From Streptomyces tibetensis (lineage in GTDB: Bacteria > Actinomycetota > Actinomycetes > Streptomycetales > Streptomycetaceae), in the NCBI RefSeq assembly GCF_007655005.1, contig NZ_SZVW01000001.1:512182-576181 (forward strand): DNA of 64,000 bases, in the 5' to 3' direction. The notes under the pieces are model-generated. The model saw nothing but the letters and a program-made list of their open reading frames with translations. It had not been told where the DNA came from and did not search any database. Position numbers and translations under genes: made by a program. Every line of letters starts with the position of its first letter. The first letter of the stretch is position 1. Positions 61,115-64,000 of the stretch are shown piece after piece.

Positions 61115-61981
61115 ATGAGCTTTGGGCAGGGGGGACCTCAGTCCCAGTGGGATCCCTGGAAACCGCAGTCGCAGCAGCCCTGGAACGGCGGGGGCGGCCA
61201 GTCTCCGGACTGGGCAGCGCTCGCTGAAGCCTCCGAGGCGCGCAACAAGCGACGACGGGTCCTGCTGATCGGCGGTGGCGCGTTCGCCACGGTCGCGATC
61301 GGCACGGCCGTCGCCGTGGCCGTCGTCTCGGCGGGCGGCGACAACCAGGGCAACCCGACCTCGCTGCCCTCGTCCGACATCCCGAGCCAGTCCGCCTCGG
61401 CGCCGTCCTTCGCCCCGACCAGCGCCCCGCCGCCGCTGGACCCGAAGGACTTCATCGCCAGCGCGAAGAAGGACAAGGCCCCGCTCAGCCCGGACACGCT
61501 CTTCCCGGGCACCCAGCTCACCGTGGGCGAGACGGTCTACAAGAAGGGCCCCACGGCGGACACGAGGAACTGCGCCTCGGCGGCCGGCGGCACCCTTCCC
61601 AAGATCCTCACCGGGAACGACTGCACCCGACTGATACGGGTGACCTACGTCAGGGACGGCGTCGCGGTGACGGTCGGCGTGGCCGTCTTCGACACCGAGG
61701 CACAGGCCGCCAAGGCAAGGGCCCAGAGCACCAAGAAGAGCTTCATCAAGTCGCTCTCCGGCGGCGGCGTGAAGGCCTTCTGCGAGTCCGGCTTCTGCCG
61801 CACGACCAGCAACTCCTACGGCCGCTACGCCTACTTCAGCAACGCCGGCTTCACCAGCGGCAAGGACGTCACGCCCAAGGACACCGCGGTCTACCGGACC
61901 GGGGACGACCTGGCCCAGTTCACGTTCAACCAGATCCGCCGCCGCGGCGAGGCCCAGGCCTCGGCCGCGGCCGACGAGTGA
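61115..61981 (+). CDS. Membrane protein with an outer Ser/Pro-linked domain, unknown function
   Basis: A 288-residue protein. A Gln/Pro/Trp-rich cytoplasmic start (MSFGQGGPQSQWDPWKPQSQ) leads to one helix (VLLIGGGAFATVAIGTAVAV), a Ser/Pro/Ala linker, and an outer domain with paired cysteines (NCASAAGG, NDCTRL, FCESGFCRTT). It looks like a single-pass sensor or wall-associated protein; no catalytic motif is visible. The ATG at 61115 has no ribosome site, but TAAGAT at 61102-61107 lies 7 bases before it, so the transcript may be leaderless. It converges with truA with only 7 bases between the stops and no hairpin. Confidence 0.82.
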   Translation: MSFGQGGPQSQWDPWKPQSQQPWNGGGGQSPDWAALAEASEARNKRRRVLLIGGGAFATVAIGTAVAVAVVSAGGDNQGNPTSLPSSDIPSQSASAPSFAPTSAPPPLDPKDFIASAKKDKAPLSPDTLFPGTQLTVGETVYKKGPTADTRNCASAAGGTLPKILTGNDCTRLIRVTYVRDGVAVTVGVAVFDTEAQAAKARAQSTKKSFIKSLSGGGVKAFCESGFCRTTSNSYGRYAYFSNAGFTSGKDVTPKDTAVYRTGDDLAQFTFNQIRRRGEAQASAAADE

Positions 61982-61988
61982 GCCGGCG

Positions 61989-62843
61989 TCAGCAGCAGCC
62001 GGCCGACGGCAGCGACCGCTTGTTCCGCGCCTCCTTGCTGCGCGCGGCGAGCAGTTCGTCGGCCGGGTAGCCGACCTCCTCCAGCGTCAGGCCGTGCGGC
62101 CGTACGACGTGCACGGCCGAGTCCCGTACGCCGGCCGCCAGCACCTTCCCCGGCCAGTCGGCCGGCCGGTGCCCGTCCCCGACGAACAGCAGCGCCCCGA
62201 TGAGCGAGCGCACCATGTTGTGGCAGAAGGCGTCGGCCCGCACGGTGGCGGTGATGATCCCGTCGTCACCGCGCACCAGGCTCAGCTCCTGCAGCGTGCG
62301 GATGGTGGTCGCCCCCTCCCGCTTCTTGCAGTAGGCGGCGAAGTCGTGCTCACCCAGCAGCCGGCCCGCTGCCTCGTTCATGGCGTCGACGTCGAGGGGC
62401 CAGTCGTGCCACAGCACATGGCTGCGCAGCAGCGGGTCGACGCCCCCGGGGTTGTCGGTGACCCGGTACGCGTACCGCCGCCAGACCGCCGAGAAACGGG
62501 CGTTGAAGCCGCTCGGCGCCTCCCTGAGGGCCCAGACCCGTACGTCCCGGGGCAGCCGGCCGGCGAGCCGCTTCAGCAGCTTCTGGTGGTGCTCGGCCCA
62601 CACCTCACGCGGCAGATCGACGTGGGCGACCTGCCCCCGCGCGTGCACCCCGGCATCGGTACGCCCCGCCACGGTCAGCTCGTACGTCTGCCGCGACCGC
62701 GTCACGGTCCGCAGGGCGTCCTCGATCTCCCCCTGCACGGTCCGCCGCCCCCCGGCCTGCTTGGCCCACCCGGAGAACTCACTCCCGTCGTACGACAGAT
62801 CGAGCCGGACCCGCACGTGCCCGGCCTCTACTTCGTCACTCAC
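61989..62843 (-). CDS. truA: tRNA pseudouridine(38-40) synthase
   Basis: A 284-residue pseudouridine synthase acting on positions 38-40 of the tRNA anticodon arm. The catalytic residue is Asp63 in [28 protein letters not shown] and [20 protein letters not shown] are further family segments. It ends in a Cys-Cys pair, PSAGCC. It lies downstream of rplQ on the same strand, as is usual in actinobacteria, beyond a terminator with a U-tract. The start ATG at 62843 follows GAGAGGATCTGTACGTG. Confidence 0.96.
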   Translation of the reverse strand: MSDEVEAGHVRVRLDLSYDGSEFSGWAKQAGGRRTVQGEIEDALRTVTRSRQTYELTVAGRTDAGVHARGQVAHVDLPREVWAEHHQKLLKRLAGRLPRDVRVWALREAPSGFNARFSAVWRRYAYRVTDNPGGVDPLLRSHVLWHDWPLDVDAMNEAAGRLLGEHDFAAYCKKREGATTIRTLQELSLVRGDDGIITATVRADAFCHNMVRSLIGALLFVGDGHRPADWPGKVLAAGVRDSAVHVVRPHGLTLEEVGYPADELLAARSKEARNKRSLPSAGCC

Positions 62844-62864
62844 GTACAGATCCTCTCAGAACAC

Positions 62865-62900
62865 AAAAGCGGGCCCGTTCCCGTGAAGGAACGGACCCGC
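62865..62900 (-). terminator. Terminator between rplQ and truA
   Basis: A 13-base stem with one mismatch (62869-62881 and 62888-62900) and a 6-base loop is followed on the minus strand by TTTTGTG. It should end most of the rpoA-rplQ transcript before truA. Confidence 0.8.
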
Positions 62901-62911
62901 AACGCCCTTGC

Positions 62912-62957
62912 AGGGGCACGGGGAACTGCGCGACAAGCCACCACGAACCCGCAGCCG
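62912..62957. repeat. Dispersed Streptomyces intergenic element, copy 2
   Basis: AGGGGCACGGGGAACTGCGC, then GACAAGCCACCACGAACCC and GCAGCCG. It lies just after the rplQ stop, before the rplQ terminator, so it would be transcribed in the 3' untranslated region. Confidence 0.8.
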
Positions 62958-62983
62958 CGAACGCACAGCCCCCGGCAGAACGC

Positions 62984-63469
62984 TTACGCGTCCTTGGACT
63001 CCTCGGCGTCCTCGGCCTTGGTCGTGTCGACCTGAGCCTCGGCAGCCTCGTTGTCCTTCGCGGCGCGCTTCGTCGCGGCCTCGGCCTCGCCCGTCGCCTC
63101 CTGCGCCACCGTCAGCGCCTCGACCAGCTCGATGACGGCCATGGGCGCGTTGTCGCCACGGCGGTTACCGATCTTGGTGATGCGGGTGTAGCCACCCGGA
63201 CGGTTCTCGTAGCGCGGGCCGATCTCGGTGAAGAGCGTGTGCACGATGCTCTTGTCCGTGATGACCTGGAGCACCTGACGGCGGTTGTGAAGGTCGCCCT
63301 TCTTCGCCTTGGTGACCAGACGCTCGGCGTACGGACGCAGCTTGCGCGCCTTCGCCTCGGTGGTGGTGATGCGGCCGTGCTCGAACAGCGCCTTCGCGAG
63401 GTTCGCGAGGAGGAGCTTCTCGTGCGCGGCGCTGCCGCCCATACGGGCACCCTTGGTGGGCTTCGGCAT
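62984..63469 (-). CDS. rplQ: 50S ribosomal protein L17
   Basis: A 161-residue L17 protein. [20 protein letters not shown] is the family start, followed by [20 protein letters not shown] and [20 protein letters not shown]. The last 45 residues are an Ala/Glu/Lys-rich extension typical of actinobacteria. It is encoded directly after rpoA on the same strand, as in most bacteria. TAGGAGAAACACC precedes the ATG. Confidence 0.97.
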   Translation of the reverse strand: MPKPTKGARMGGSAAHEKLLLANLAKALFEHGRITTTEAKARKLRPYAERLVTKAKKGDLHNRRQVLQVITDKSIVHTLFTEIGPRYENRPGGYTRITKIGNRRGDNAPMAVIELVEALTVAQEATGEAEAATKRAAKDNEAAEAQVDTTKAEDAEESKDA

Positions 63470-63590
63470 GGTGTTTCTCCTAGGTGTCTGCCCCGGCCGT
63501 ATCAGGTACCGGGGTCAGTATCTGAGCAGACGGTTGCCTGTCAGAGATCCGGGAGCCCTTTCAGACGCCCGGAAGGGTCCGCGCCCCCGA

Positions 63591-63634
63591 AGGGGCGCGG
63601 GAACTGCGCGATCAGCCACAACGATCCCGCAGCC
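63591..63634. repeat. Dispersed Streptomyces intergenic element, copy 3
   Basis: AGGGGCGCGGGAACTGCGCG (one G fewer than copy 1), then ATCAGCCACAACGATCCC and GCAGCC, between rpoA and rplQ. It follows an inverted repeat CGCGCCCC/GGGGCGCG that overlaps its left end (63580-63599). The rest of the 191-base gap shows a second weak inverted repeat and nothing else. Confidence 0.8.
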
Positions 63635-63660
63635 AGGAACCGGCAGTCGGTCCCGAGCTC

Positions 63661-64000
63661 TCAGTACTGCTCGGTCTCGACGAACCCGGCGTCCGCATCG
63701 TCGTCCGCGCCGAACGCGTCCGCCGCGGCGGTGGGGTCGAATCCGGGCGGGCTGTCCTTGAGGGCCAGGCCCATGCCGGCCAGCTTCGCCTTGACCTCGT
63801 CGATCGACTTCGCACCGAAGTTGCGGATGTCGAGCAGGTCGGCCTCGGAACGCGCCACGAGCTCACCCACGGAGTGGATGCCCTCGCGCTTGAGGCAGTT
63901 GTACGACCGAACGGTGAGCTCGAGCTCCTCGATCGGCAGCGCCAGATCGGCGGCCAGGGCGGCGTCCGTGGGGGACGGGCCCATGTCGATGCCCTCGGCG
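63661..64000 (-). CDS. rpoA: RNA polymerase alpha subunit, C-terminal part (cut by the window edge)
   Basis: The last 112 codons of rpoA; the 5' part lies beyond base 64000. The segment is the alpha C-terminal domain with [33 protein letters not shown] and [20 protein letters not shown], which contacts UP elements and activators. It ends in an acidic Asp-rich tail ([17 protein letters not shown]). It is followed on the same strand by rplQ after 191 bases that contain the dispersed element. Confidence 0.95.
   Translation of the reverse strand, partial: AEGIDMGPSPTDAALAADLALPIEELELTVRSYNCLKREGIHSVGELVARSEADLLDIRNFGAKSIDEVKAKLAGMGLALKDSPPGFDPTAAADAFGADDDADAGFVETEQY

Overview
The window is a high-GC actinobacterial chromosome segment and almost certainly comes from a Streptomyces. 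It carries the sporulation regulators BldM and WhiD, a cluster of five Hanks-type Ser/Thr kinase genes, many GTG starts, and a gene order (rpoA-rplQ-truA ... rplM-rpsI-glmM ... groES-groEL ... whiD/bldM-sigma-guaB-guaB3) that I recall from S. coelicolor; part of that order also recalls the groES/whiB3/sigD/guaB2/guaB3 neighbourhood of Mycobacterium. No phage, integrase, transposase, CRISPR array, rRNA or tRNA was seen. The window is mostly core chromosome; the unexplained material lies mainly in the intergenic DNA.

Layout. 1-3.7 kb: a GMC oxidoreductase and a succinate-semialdehyde dehydrogenase. 3.8-13.6 kb: five consecutive minus-strand membrane kinase genes; three look active, one has Arg in place of the ATP-binding Lys, and one is a clear pseudokinase. 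13.8-18.4 kb: a secreted serine hydrolase, glpD and a UDP-sugar dehydrogenase-like gene whose catalytic Cys is Ser; three DnaA-box sequences lie around the start of glpD. 18.4-19.2 kb: a gene-free stretch holding four 100-bp tandem repeats. 19.2-24.5 kb: guaB3, guaB, an ECF sigma factor, and the divergent bldM/whiD pair, with a promoter of sigma-BldN type in front of bldM. 24.5-27.9 kb: a LysR regulator and small enzymes (MOSC, SDR, SnoaL-like).

27.9-36.5 kb: groES-groEL1 under two CIRCE operators, two polysaccharide deacetylase lipoproteins, a methyltransferase, an ECF42-type sigma factor with its DGPF partner, and an LCP cell-wall ligase. 36.8-40.3 kb: a LacI regulator divergent from a GH3 glycosidase with a palindromic operator between them. 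40.3-49.0 kb: the t6A genes tsaD, tsaB and tsaE with rimI, an alpha/beta hydrolase, alr and nnrD, interleaved with small unknown genes. 49.2-59.3 kb: a secreted beta-helix protein, acpS, an SH3 protein, glmS, a DrrAB-like ABC exporter, coaA, a DUF389 membrane protein and glmM. 59.5-64 kb: rpsI, rplM, two membrane-protein genes, truA, rplQ and the 3' end of rpoA.

Taken together, the segment serves cell-envelope precursor supply (glmS, glmM, alr), wall polymer attachment and modification (LCP, deacetylases), envelope signalling (kinases), and development (bldM, whiD), beside housekeeping translation and nucleotide genes. Four tandem-repeat arrays (20, 60, 94 and 100 bp units) and three copies of a dispersed element lie in the intergenic DNA and are not explained by any gene.
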